A stretch of 7,874 nucleotides of DNA from a bacterium (GTDB taxonomy: Bacteria > Krumholzibacteriota > Krumholzibacteriia > WVZY01), in NCBI GenBank assembly GCA_027296025.1, contig JAPUJU010000257.1:1-7874 (forward strand). Reading direction: 5' to 3'. Under the pieces are notes generated by a model. The model searched no databases. It was not told where the DNA came from and worked only from the letters and a program-made list of their open reading frames with translations. Numbering within the stretch: position 1 is the stretch's first letter; every line of letters begins with the position of its first letter. Of the stretch, positions 1 to 7,136 are shown one piece after another. The position numbers and the translations under genes are program-made.

Positions 1-1
1 C

Positions 2-1528
2 TACGTCGCAGTCTGGCCGCAGGGTCAGCCAGGCAAATCGGGTCCGGAGCTTGAGTCCCCGGATATCCGGGTGCCGCCGCAGGGCGCTGCTCTCGGCAAG
101 CGGTACCCGCTTGTCGACAGCCTCGTGCACGACGGTGTCACCTGGTACCAATTCCGCATGGACACGGTCTACATCGGTGGCGGCGGTATTGTCAACGAGG
201 CGAAGACACGCTGTTTCGACCTCAACGACAACGTCTTCGAGCCGTGCGACACGATCTGTTACATTTTCTGTGCAACAGATAACGCCGGAAACTCTAACTA
301 CTTCTCGCGGCGGCTCAACGGTGCGGGCCTGAGCTTCACGACCGACGACCTTTGGGAAGCGTTGAGCAGCCCGCTGGAATTTCAGATTCTGCCGGGCGGT
401 GGTTGGAAAGCCGGTGGCGACATCCTTTACGTGGATGACGCTGATGACCGTGCAGGTCCTCCGCAGCTGTTCTTCGACACTGCGTTTGACGTGCTCGGCC
501 TTCTCGGCAAAGTCGATCGCTATGACGTCAACGGACCGTCCTCCAACGTGGGGAACAGTCTGGGTTCGCGTCTTGTGAACGCGGCTAATCAGCTGGATTG
601 CTACCAGAAGATCTTCTGGTGTACGGCGAACCTCTCCAGGGGTCTTGTTTGTGACGGTGGTGTCCCGAACGGTGGTTCCAGCTCAGACAAGTCCGACGAC
701 TGGACGCCTCTGTTCAACTTTGTTGATCAGGGAACGAACAATAAGGGTATCTACTTCAGCGGGGATGACCTTGCTCAAAACTGGATCACCCTTATTGGTG
801 CGTCGGCGATTCAGTTCCGTACCACCTACATGGACTTCGCGCTTGCAGGATCGTCGCAGGGCGACCATGTGGCCTCCGGTGAGCCGATCTCCCCGTGCCT
901 CGTCGCCGTCGGTCCAAACTTCACTCACCTGGGGGTCCCGGACTCGCTCATCGCTTACGGCGGGTGTCCGGCAATCAACGACTTCGATCTCCTGAACCCC
1001 CTGCAGGGGCAGGCGGAGTTCATCAACCCCTCCAGCGGGCGCTCGTACATGATCAGCCAGACCACCGAGAACGCGATCGGCGACACCGCGCGTGTGATTC
1101 TGTCCGGATTCAGCTACACCTATATCCGCGACAAGGACGTCGGTTTTCCAACCGCGCGAGTGGAACACCTGGCCGACATTATCAACTTTCTGAGGAACGA
1201 GTTCCCAAATCCAACAGCGGTTCCGGACGAGCCCGTGGTCGGGCGCAACGTGCTGAAGGCAAATTACCCGAATCCGTTCAACCCGACGACGACGATTCGA
1301 TACAACATGCGCGAGCGTGGCCATGTGACGCTGAGTGTTTACAACGTGGCCGGTCAGCTGGTTCGAACACTGGTGGATGACGTGCGAGAGCCCATGCAAG
1401 ACGGGCTTCATACCGTCGTGTGGCACGGAGATTCCGAAGCGGGCCAGGAAGTCGCGAGCGGTGTGTATTTCTACAAACTCGTGACACCGGGATTCACGAA
1501 GACACGAAAGATGGTTCTGTTGAAATAA
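2..1528 (+). CDS. Large secreted protein with C-terminal FlgD-like sorting-type domain (5'-truncated)
   Basis: The frame is open to the left window edge, so the start, and presumably a signal peptide, lie upstream; 508 codons are visible. An in-frame GTG at 71 is not a credible start: no Shine-Dalgarno precedes it and coding-like sequence continues upstream. Numbering from the first visible codon, residues about 1-105 look like a beta-rich Ig-like segment with four close cysteines (71, 82, 86, 90). Residues about 141-401 (ILYVDDADDR, WCTANLS, GIYFSGDD, VILSGFSYTYIRD, then a helix) resemble a Rossmann-like, glutamine-amidotransferase-like fold; this is inference and I see no clear catalytic set. 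Residues 420-508 form the FlgD Ig-like / type A sorting-type domain (NYPNPFNPTTTI, VTLSVYNVAGQLVRTL, VASGVYFYKL, MVLLK), typical of secreted or surface proteins in FCB-related bacteria. Such domains usually end the protein, as here. The gene ends 8 bp from the convergent fadE stop. The enzymatic role is unknown. Confidence 0.9.
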   Translation, partial: YVAVWPQGQPGKSGPELESPDIRVPPQGAALGKRYPLVDSLVHDGVTWYQFRMDTVYIGGGGIVNEAKTRCFDLNDNVFEPCDTICYIFCATDNAGNSNYFSRRLNGAGLSFTTDDLWEALSSPLEFQILPGGGWKAGGDILYVDDADDRAGPPQLFFDTAFDVLGLLGKVDRYDVNGPSSNVGNSLGSRLVNAANQLDCYQKIFWCTANLSRGLVCDGGVPNGGSSSDKSDDWTPLFNFVDQGTNNKGIYFSGDDLAQNWITLIGASAIQFRTTYMDFALAGSSQGDHVASGEPISPCLVAVGPNFTHLGVPDSLIAYGGCPAINDFDLLNPLQGQAEFINPSSGRSYMISQTTENAIGDTARVILSGFSYTYIRDKDVGFPTARVEHLADIINFLRNEFPNPTAVPDEPVVGRNVLKANYPNPFNPTTTIRYNMRERGHVTLSVYNVAGQLVRTLVDDVREPMQDGLHTVVWHGDSEAGQEVASGVYFYKLVTPGFTKTRKMVLLK

Positions 1529-1536
1529 AGCGCGGT

Positions 1537-3318
1537 CTACAGTTCGTACTTGTCTTTGTCGATGAAGGTGTCGGCGATCTCCTGCCGGAGCCCCAGCGTA
1601 TCGATCGGCGTATGCCGCGTCAGCCGCCGGAGCGCGGCGAGCATCGTTCGAAGCTCGTCCCCTTCCGCGCAGGCCGCGAGCAGCTCACGGGCCCACAGGT
1701 CGACCTTCCCTATCGTCTCATAGACATAGAGCCGTGTCATATTGATCACGGTTGCGGCTTCCGCCTCACCCTTCGCGGCGATCTTCTGCGTGCGCAGCAT
1801 CGCGGACTCCATACTGTAGCCTTCGATGACGATGTCCGCGATTCCCCCCAGTACACCCTGCTGCTGATCGAGCGACGTCGTAAACTTCTGGAACGCAAGC
1901 CCTGTCGTTAACAGACCTACTTTTTTCACGTTGCGGATGATTTTCATTTCTTCGGCGAGGAGCCCGTCATTGTCCGAGTCATCCGTCGACGGCATTTCCA
2001 TGAGCTCGCCCTGGAGTCTCTTCGCCGCTTCCATGAGTGGCAGTTCACCTTTCATGGCCTTCCGGATGAGCATGCCTGTGATGAGCATGCGGTTGATCTC
2101 GTTCGTTCCCTCGTAGATGCGCGCGACCCTCGAATCGCGGTAGTAGCGCTCGACGGGATAATCTTCGATGTACCCGTATCCACCGTACATCTGCACGGCC
2201 TCGTCGACGACGTAGTCGAGCATCTCGCTGCCCTTAACCTTGAGAATCGAACACTCCGTGACGTACTCGTGAATCCCCTTCATGATGAGGTTCGCCGCCT
2301 CCGCCGATTCCTTATCGATCGACGAGAGTACTTCGTCGAGTAGTCCCGCGGTTCGGTACGACATGCTTTCGACGACGTAAATGTTCGTCGCCATGTTGGC
2401 GACTTTGTTCTTCATCATCCCGAACGAGATGATCGGCTGACCGAACTGGTGGCGGTCTTTGCAGTATTTCATCGTGTCGTCGAACGCGAGTTTCGCTCCG
2501 CCCACGCAGCCGACACCGAGCTTGAAGCGGCCGACGTTCAAAATGTTGAACGCAATCCGGTGACCTTTGCCTTGCTCGCCAAGGAGGTTCTCTACCGGCA
2601 CTTTCACGTTCTCGAGAATGAACTGAACCGTCGAGGAGCCCCGAATACCCATCTTCTTCTCCTCGGCGCCGATGCTCACTCCCTTGAGATCGCGGTCGAC
2701 GATAAAACAGGAGAAGTCTTCGCTGTTGATTTTGGCGAACACAATGAACACGTCCGCGAAGCCCCCGTTTGAGATGAACGTCTTCTCGCCATTCAATACG
2801 TAGTGCTTGCCATCCTCGGTCAGTTCGGCGCGTGCCTTAGCCGCCAGGGCATCGGAACCGCTTCCTGCTTCGGTCAACGCGTAGGCGCTGACGATCTCTC
2901 CCGTCGCGAGCCTGGGCAGGTACTTTTGCTTCTGTTCCTCAGTACCGAAGAACACGATCGGTAACGTCCCGATCCCGGTGTGGCCGCCGAATGTTGTCGC
3001 GAACGCCCCGCCCTTCGAGATGACTTCCGCGACGAGCATCGATGTCGCCTTGTCGAGCTCGAGGCCACCATACTTTTCCGGAATGTCGATCATGAGGAGG
3101 CCAAGCTCACCGGCCTTTTTGAGCAGCCCGACCATGGCGCCCTCTTCCTTGGCCTCGGTCTTCTTTATATTGGCAATGACTTCATTGAAGACAAAGTCCT
3201 CGGCGGTTTTGGCAAACATTTTCTGCTCTTCGCTGAAGTCCTCGGGTATGAACACTTCCTCGGGATCCGTTTCCGCGATCAGGAAGCTGCCACCTTTTTT
3301 CGATACGTCGATTGCCAT
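1537..3318 (-). CDS. fadE: Acyl-CoA dehydrogenase, long form with C-terminal extension (FadE type)
   Basis: This flavoenzyme performs the first beta-oxidation step, acyl-CoA to trans-2-enoyl-CoA, with electrons presumably going to ETF. The start at 3318 gives 593 aa, close to B. subtilis FadE (about 594). It is chosen because AAAAGGAG at 3334-3327 is 8 nt away. The in-frame ATG at 3324 (595 aa) would leave only 2 nt. Residues about 30-135 are the N-terminal helical domain. The ACAD signature YALTEAGSGSDA is at 146-157 and the FAD-contact motif RHQFGQPI at 289-296. QMYGGYGYIEDYPVERYYRD is followed by ARIYEGTNEI (399-408), with Glu403 in the position of the catalytic base of MCAD-type enzymes. 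Residues from about 428 form the extra C-terminal domain seen in VLCAD/ACAD9 and FadE-like proteins, suggesting long-chain substrates. It is the last gene of the operon, 25 bp after the fadA stop. No terminator is visible before the convergent gene. Confidence 0.96.
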   Translation of the reverse strand: MAIDVSKKGGSFLIAETDPEEVFIPEDFSEEQKMFAKTAEDFVFNEVIANIKKTEAKEEGAMVGLLKKAGELGLLMIDIPEKYGGLELDKATSMLVAEVISKGGAFATTFGGHTGIGTLPIVFFGTEEQKQKYLPRLATGEIVSAYALTEAGSGSDALAAKARAELTEDGKHYVLNGEKTFISNGGFADVFIVFAKINSEDFSCFIVDRDLKGVSIGAEEKKMGIRGSSTVQFILENVKVPVENLLGEQGKGHRIAFNILNVGRFKLGVGCVGGAKLAFDDTMKYCKDRHQFGQPIISFGMMKNKVANMATNIYVVESMSYRTAGLLDEVLSSIDKESAEAANLIMKGIHEYVTECSILKVKGSEMLDYVVDEAVQMYGGYGYIEDYPVERYYRDSRVARIYEGTNEINRMLITGMLIRKAMKGELPLMEAAKRLQGELMEMPSTDDSDNDGLLAEEMKIIRNVKKVGLLTTGLAFQKFTTSLDQQQGVLGGIADIVIEGYSMESAMLRTQKIAAKGEAEAATVINMTRLYVYETIGKVDLWARELLAACAEGDELRTMLAALRRLTRHTPIDTLGLRQEIADTFIDKDKYEL

Positions 3319-3326
3319 CGTCATCG

Positions 3327-3334
3327 CTCCTTTT
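3327..3334 (-). promoter_or_regulatory. Ribosome binding site of fadE
   Basis: On the minus strand AAAAGGAG lies 8 nt before the ATG at 3318 and only 2 nt before the ATG at 3324. The spacing favours 3318 as the true start of fadE. It sits inside the short gap after the fadA stop codon. Confidence 0.75.
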
Positions 3335-3343
3335 CAACCGCTC

Positions 3344-4525
3344 TTAATGAATGCTCTCGATGATACCGGCGGCCCCCATGCCCCCGCCCACGCACATCGT
3401 TACCAGGCCATACTTCTCTTTCCGGCGTTTCAGTTCGTTCAGGATCGTGCACGTCAACTTGGCCCCCGTACACCCGAGTGGATGGCCAAGGGCGATTGCT
3501 CCGCCGTTCACGTTGACGATATCACCTGAGAGTCCAAGTTTTTCAATAACATACAAGCTTTGTGCTGCGAAGGCTTCGTTGAGCTCGACCACGGCGATGT
3601 CCTTCAGTTTGAGGCCCGTGAGGTCGAGAACTTTCGGCACTGCAAACGCGGGGCCAATCCCCATGAGTTCGGGCTCGACACCGGCCGTCGCGTAGCCGAC
3701 AAAACGGCCGAGCGGTGTCACGCCCAGCTTCTTCACCATCGCCTCGCTGGCGACAACAAGCGCGCTCGCTCCATCACTCATCTGCGACGACGTGCCGGCA
3801 GTGACGGTGCCGTCCACCTTGAAGACGGGCTTCAGTTTCGAGAGCGCTTCGAGCGAAGTATCCGCCCGTGCTCCTTCGTCCACCTCGAATACCGACTCCT
3901 GAATCTGGACTTTGCCGCGCTCGTCGATCACAGGCGTTCGCACGTGCACCGGCACGATCTCGTCCTTGAAATTTCCCCCCTGGATCGCGGTGAGTGCCTT
4001 CTGATGACTCTCCAGTGCAAACTGGTCCTGCGCTTCGCGTGTGACCCCAAACTTTTCCGCGACGCGCTCTGCGGTGAGGCCCATGCTGATGTAGTACTCG
4101 GGATGACTCTCGACGATCTGAAAATTCGGGGCCACCTTGTTGCCGCCCATCGGCACGAGGCTCATCGACTCGACGCCCCCGGCAACCATGAGGTCCGATT
4201 CCCCGAGACGGATGCGCGAGGCCGCGTAGTTGATCGCTTCGAGGCCCGACGCACAGAAGCGGTTCAGTGTCATTCCGGAGGTTTCTTTCGGAAGCCCGGC
4301 TTGCAGGCCGGCCATCCGGGCCACATTGAGACCCTGCTCCGCCTCAGGCATAGCACAGCCCATGACCACGTCCGTGATCTCATTCGGGTCCAGGCCGTCG
4401 ACGCGCGCCACCGCCTCCTGGATGGCCAGGGCCGCCAGTTCATCCGGTCGCGTCGCCTGGAGGGCACCCTTAAATGCTTTGCCGACAGGGGTTCGCACCG
4501 CCGAAATGATGTATGCGTCACTCAT
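3344..4525 (-). CDS. fadA: Acetyl-CoA C-acyltransferase (3-ketoacyl-CoA thiolase)
   Basis: This thiolase carries out the last beta-oxidation step, cleaving 3-ketoacyl-CoA with CoA into acetyl-CoA and a shortened acyl-CoA. From the ATG at 4525 it is 393 aa, the usual family length. Cys91 (NRFCASGLEA) is the acylated nucleophile, NEAF lies at 316-319, His348 is in GGAIALGHPLGCTGA, and Cys378 (MCVGGGMG) is the acid/base residue; all are intact. An upstream in-frame ATG at 4537 would add MGSS. Neither start has a recognisable Shine-Dalgarno. I prefer 4525 because SDAYIISAVRTPVGKA matches where thiolases normally begin and the catalytic residues then fall at typical numbers. The gene follows fadN after a short AT-rich gap and precedes fadE by 25 bp. 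The neighbours point to degradation rather than biosynthetic acetoacetyl-CoA formation. By analogy with the E. coli FadB/FadA complex, its product may bind FadN; that is inference. Confidence 0.96.
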   Translation of the reverse strand: MSDAYIISAVRTPVGKAFKGALQATRPDELAALAIQEAVARVDGLDPNEITDVVMGCAMPEAEQGLNVARMAGLQAGLPKETSGMTLNRFCASGLEAINYAASRIRLGESDLMVAGGVESMSLVPMGGNKVAPNFQIVESHPEYYISMGLTAERVAEKFGVTREAQDQFALESHQKALTAIQGGNFKDEIVPVHVRTPVIDERGKVQIQESVFEVDEGARADTSLEALSKLKPVFKVDGTVTAGTSSQMSDGASALVVASEAMVKKLGVTPLGRFVGYATAGVEPELMGIGPAFAVPKVLDLTGLKLKDIAVVELNEAFAAQSLYVIEKLGLSGDIVNVNGGAIALGHPLGCTGAKLTCTILNELKRRKEKYGLVTMCVGGGMGAAGIIESIH

Positions 4526-4584
4526 GGAACTGCCCATTTTGAATTTAGTGAGCCGAGAAACCGTCTCATTACTAATATATCCAT
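4522..4584 (-). other. Possible 20-codon bridging frame between fadN and fadA
   Basis: Directly after the fadN TAG stop (4587-4585), and in the same frame, comes an ATG at 4584 opening 20 codons (MDILVMRRFLGSLNSKWAVP). Its TGA overlaps the preferred fadA start as ATGA (4525-4522). A ribosome ending fadN could reinitiate here and be delivered to the fadA start, which has no clear Shine-Dalgarno. This is read directly from the sequence, but no coding evidence supports a functional peptide. A chance frame of this length is quite likely. Confidence 0.25.
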
Positions 4585-6978
4585 CTAATTCCGAAGTGGT
4601 TTGCCTTTCTTGAGCATATGCTGAATTCGTTCCAGCGTCTTGCGCTGGCCGCAGAGCCCGAGGAAAACCTCCCGCTCGAGGTCGAGCAGGTATTGCTCAC
4701 TCACCATGGTGCCCGTCCGGACCCGCCCCCCACACAGAATCGTCGCGAGCGTCTCGCCGAGGTAGGCGTCGTACTCACTGATGAAATTTCCTTCGCGCAA
4801 CATATAGAGGTGCGCTTTGATGGACGCGATTCCGCTCTCACCAACGACGGGAATCTGAATCGCACGACTCGGGCGACGATACCCCTGTGACGCCAGTCCT
4901 TTCGCCTTCGCCTTCGCGTAGTGAAGCACGCGCGCGGGATTCATCGACACGCCGTCCTCCGCCCGTAACAGCCGAAGCTGCTTCGCCTCTTCGGCACTCG
5001 TCGCAACCCTTACAAACCCGATTGTCTCGAACGCGGCGCGAACAAATGGAAAAAGGTCTACACCCTCCACTCTCGGCACGCCCTCGAGATTACGAATCAG
5101 GAGCTCCTTGCAACCGCCACCGGCCGGAATCAATCCGACGCCCATCTCGACGAGCCCGAGGTATGTCTCCGCCGATGCGTAGGCGTGTCCCGCGCCGAGT
5201 ACAACCTCACAGCCTCCTCCGAGCGCCATACCGAACGGCGCCGCAACGACAGGGCGCTTGCAGTACTTCAGCGACATCGTCATTTTCTGAAAGGAGCGAA
5301 TGACCAGATCGATATCTTCCCAGTTCTCCTCCTGCGCTTCAAAGAGAAGCAGCATCAGGTTCGCACCGACGCAAAAGTTCGTCCCCTCGTTACCGACCAC
5401 CAGGCCTTCGTAGTTTGCTTCCGTCTCATTGACAGCCGCCGTTACCATCTGCATGATGTCCGCCCCGATCGCGTTCATCTTCGAATGAAACTCGAGGCAG
5501 AGTATCCCGTCGCCCATGTCGATAAGACTCGCACCGGCGTTTTTCTTCACGACCTTGTTCTGTTTCTTCAGGCGCGCGAGACTGATCGTGTTCGCGGGTT
5601 CGCGAACACTCTCGTGCCTGCCCTCGCCGATGAAGAAGCGGCGGCTTTTCTCGTCTTCTTCGTAAAAGGATTTGCTTTTCGTCTCCAGAACCGCTTCGAC
5701 CACTTTCGGAATTTCCCGGCCCTCTTTGCCCAGACGTTTTGCAACGCGTTCGACGCCCATCGCGTCCCACAGCTCGAAGGGGCCCATCTCCCAGTTAAAA
5801 CCCCATTTCATCGCGTTGTCTATCTGAACGATGTCGTCCGCAATCTCACCGATACGGTGCGCTGAATACACAAGCGCCTCCGACAACGTCCGCCACAGAA
5901 ACTCACCCGCGCGGTCTTCTGCAGCCATCAGCGCGGCGATTCGCTCGCTCGCACTCTCCATGTTCTGGGCGAGATCAACGGACGGAAACGCCGGTCGTTT
6001 CTTCGGGCGATAGTCGAACGTCTTGAGGTCGAGGCTCAGGATTTCCGTTTTGCCGTCTTTCTTCGTCTTCTTGTAGAATCCTTGCCCCGCCTTTTCTCCG
6101 ATGCGATTCTCTTTGATCATTCGCTCGACGAATTCGGGCAGTTTGAAAAACTCTCGCTGCTCGTCGTTGGGCGCCCGGTCGTAGACGGTATCGCATGTGT
6201 GCGCCAGCGTATCCAGGCCGACGAGGTCAGTCGTACGGAGCGACGCGCTCTTCGGCCGTCCGATGAGCGGGCCCGTCAGGAGATCGACTTCTTCTACCGT
6301 GTAGCCGCGCTCGATCATTGTACGGTACACCGAAATAATCGAAAACACTCCGATGCGGTTGGCGATGAAGTTCGGCGTGTCCTTCGCGTAGACGATGCCC
6401 TTGCCCAGAACGTCTTCGCCGAAGTCTGCCATGAATTCCGTGACGGCGCGGTCCGTCACGCTGTTCGGCACAATTTCAAGAAGTCGCATGTACCGCGGTG
6501 GGTTAAAGAAATGGGTGACGAGAAAACGTTTCTTGAGATCGTCAGGCAGGATCGCCGCCATCGATTCGACGGACAGCCCGGATGTGTTCGATGTGAGAAT
6601 CGCGGTCGGGTTGAGGTAACCTACGATTCGCTCGAAGAGCGACTCTTTGATATCGAGTTTCTCCGTGACCGCTTCGAGAACCCAGTCGACGTTACGCAGT
6701 TTTTCAAGATCGTCTTCAACATTCCCTGTCTCGACGAGGGCCGCAGTTTCCTTTATGTAGAACGCAGCGGGACTTGCTTTCAGTGCGCTCTTCAATCCGC
6801 CCCGTGCAAAGGCGTCCCGGTATGCGCGCGACTCGGGGTCGCCGTCGACGGACGCGCCATCGGGTGGAACGATATCGAGAAGCAGCGTTGGAATTCCAGC
6901 GTTGGCGAGGTGCGCCGCAAGGCTGGCACCCATGACGCCGGCGCCGATGACGGCGGCACGGTCGATGGAATAATTCAT
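4585..6978 (-). CDS. fadN: Bifunctional 3-hydroxyacyl-CoA dehydrogenase / enoyl-CoA hydratase (FadN type)
   Basis: This enzyme catalyses the two middle beta-oxidation steps: hydration of trans-2-enoyl-CoA and NAD-dependent oxidation of the 3-hydroxyacyl-CoA. It is 797 aa, close to B. subtilis FadN (about 789), with the dehydrogenase N-terminal and the hydratase C-terminal, the reverse of E. coli FadB. The Rossmann motif GAGVMG is at 12-17. The dehydrogenase residues are Ser130 (SNTSGL), His156 (THFFNP), Glu168 and Asn207 (TPNFIANRIG). The dehydrogenase C-terminal domain (GEKAGQGFY near 294-302) runs to about 430, followed by a charged linker to about 480. In the crotonase domain, Glu591 (ALGGGCE) and Glu611 (YLGLVEMGVG) match the two catalytic glutamates of enoyl-CoA hydratase, and GAN at 538-540 is in the oxyanion region. 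The start is set by GAGGGAG 7 nt upstream and by the motif position. The frame stays open to 7266, but that extension covers the promoter and part of the divergent gene and has no family similarity. Confidence 0.96.
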   Translation of the reverse strand: MNYSIDRAAVIGAGVMGASLAAHLANAGIPTLLLDIVPPDGASVDGDPESRAYRDAFARGGLKSALKASPAAFYIKETAALVETGNVEDDLEKLRNVDWVLEAVTEKLDIKESLFERIVGYLNPTAILTSNTSGLSVESMAAILPDDLKKRFLVTHFFNPPRYMRLLEIVPNSVTDRAVTEFMADFGEDVLGKGIVYAKDTPNFIANRIGVFSIISVYRTMIERGYTVEEVDLLTGPLIGRPKSASLRTTDLVGLDTLAHTCDTVYDRAPNDEQREFFKLPEFVERMIKENRIGEKAGQGFYKKTKKDGKTEILSLDLKTFDYRPKKRPAFPSVDLAQNMESASERIAALMAAEDRAGEFLWRTLSEALVYSAHRIGEIADDIVQIDNAMKWGFNWEMGPFELWDAMGVERVAKRLGKEGREIPKVVEAVLETKSKSFYEEDEKSRRFFIGEGRHESVREPANTISLARLKKQNKVVKKNAGASLIDMGDGILCLEFHSKMNAIGADIMQMVTAAVNETEANYEGLVVGNEGTNFCVGANLMLLLFEAQEENWEDIDLVIRSFQKMTMSLKYCKRPVVAAPFGMALGGGCEVVLGAGHAYASAETYLGLVEMGVGLIPAGGGCKELLIRNLEGVPRVEGVDLFPFVRAAFETIGFVRVATSAEEAKQLRLLRAEDGVSMNPARVLHYAKAKAKGLASQGYRRPSRAIQIPVVGESGIASIKAHLYMLREGNFISEYDAYLGETLATILCGGRVRTGTMVSEQYLLDLEREVFLGLCGQRKTLERIQHMLKKGKPLRN
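5588..5609. repeat. Perfect 9-bp inverted repeat in the fadN linker
   Basis: GTGTTCGCG (5588-5596) and CGCGAACAC (5601-5609) are exact reverse complements separated by 4 nt. The element is inside fadN and covers codons of residues 457-464, in the linker between the dehydrogenase and hydratase domains. In the mRNA it would form a stable tetraloop hairpin. A function is not shown; it could be chance. Confidence 0.45.
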
Positions 6979-6985
6979 GAAAGGG

Positions 6986-6992
6986 CTCCCTC
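6986..6992 (-). promoter_or_regulatory. Ribosome binding site of fadN
   Basis: GAGGGAG on the minus strand lies 7 nt before the ATG at 6978. Together with the Rossmann motif starting ten residues into the protein, it decides the start within a frame that is open much further upstream. Confidence 0.75.
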
Positions 6993-7017
6993 TTACGGGT
7001 ACGGTCGCGTCTTCTGA

Positions 7018-7047
7018 CCTATAAGGGGTTGGGTTCCGTTCTGTCAA
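7018..7047 (-). promoter_or_regulatory. Predicted sigma70-type promoter of fadN-fadA-fadE
   Basis: On the minus strand a perfect -35 box TTGACA (7047-7042) is followed after 18 nt by TATAGG (7023-7018), which matches four of six positions of the -10 consensus. Transcription would start near 7011, leaving a leader of about 33 nt that contains the fadN ribosome binding site. The spacer is one base longer than optimal. I see no clear palindromic FadR-type operator around it, so how fatty acids control the operon cannot be read from this sequence. Confidence 0.55.
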
Positions 7048-7125
7048 CCTCTGTGGCCGAGGGGCGGGCCGGAGGCACAATACTTGCGAGATTCCGCCCG
7101 TAACGCCCCCTGAAGCCATGCAAAC

Positions 7126-7131
7126 AAGAGG
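7126..7131 (+). promoter_or_regulatory. Ribosome binding site of the NlpC/P60 lipoprotein gene
   Basis: AAGAGG lies 5 nt before the GTG at 7137. This supports the GTG over the in-frame ATG at 7203, which would leave a signal peptide too short and without basic residues. I could not identify a convincing promoter for this gene in the 158-bp divergent gap. Confidence 0.6.
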
Positions 7132-7136
7132 CCATC

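Noticed and set aside
683..1426. Long minus-strand frame opposite the secreted-protein gene
   Set aside because: It is antisense to a gene with a clear conserved C-terminal domain and its translation is low-complexity, typical of a GC-rich shadow frame.
71..1528. GTG at 71 as the true start of the left-edge gene
   Set aside because: No ribosome binding site or signal peptide follows from it, and the frame stays open and coding-like to the window edge.
2065..2090. Repeated 11-bp GATGAGCATGC, two copies 15 bp apart
   Set aside because: It lies in fadE and simply encodes two nearby MLI tripeptides; no wider repeat structure.
3560..4588. Plus-strand 342-codon frame opposite the thiolase gene
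   Set aside because: It mirrors a thiolase with all catalytic motifs intact; its His/Arg-rich translation resembles no protein family.
6082..7017. Plus-strand 311-codon frame opposite fadN
   Set aside because: Antisense shadow of the dehydrogenase domain, with no motif or ribosome binding site.
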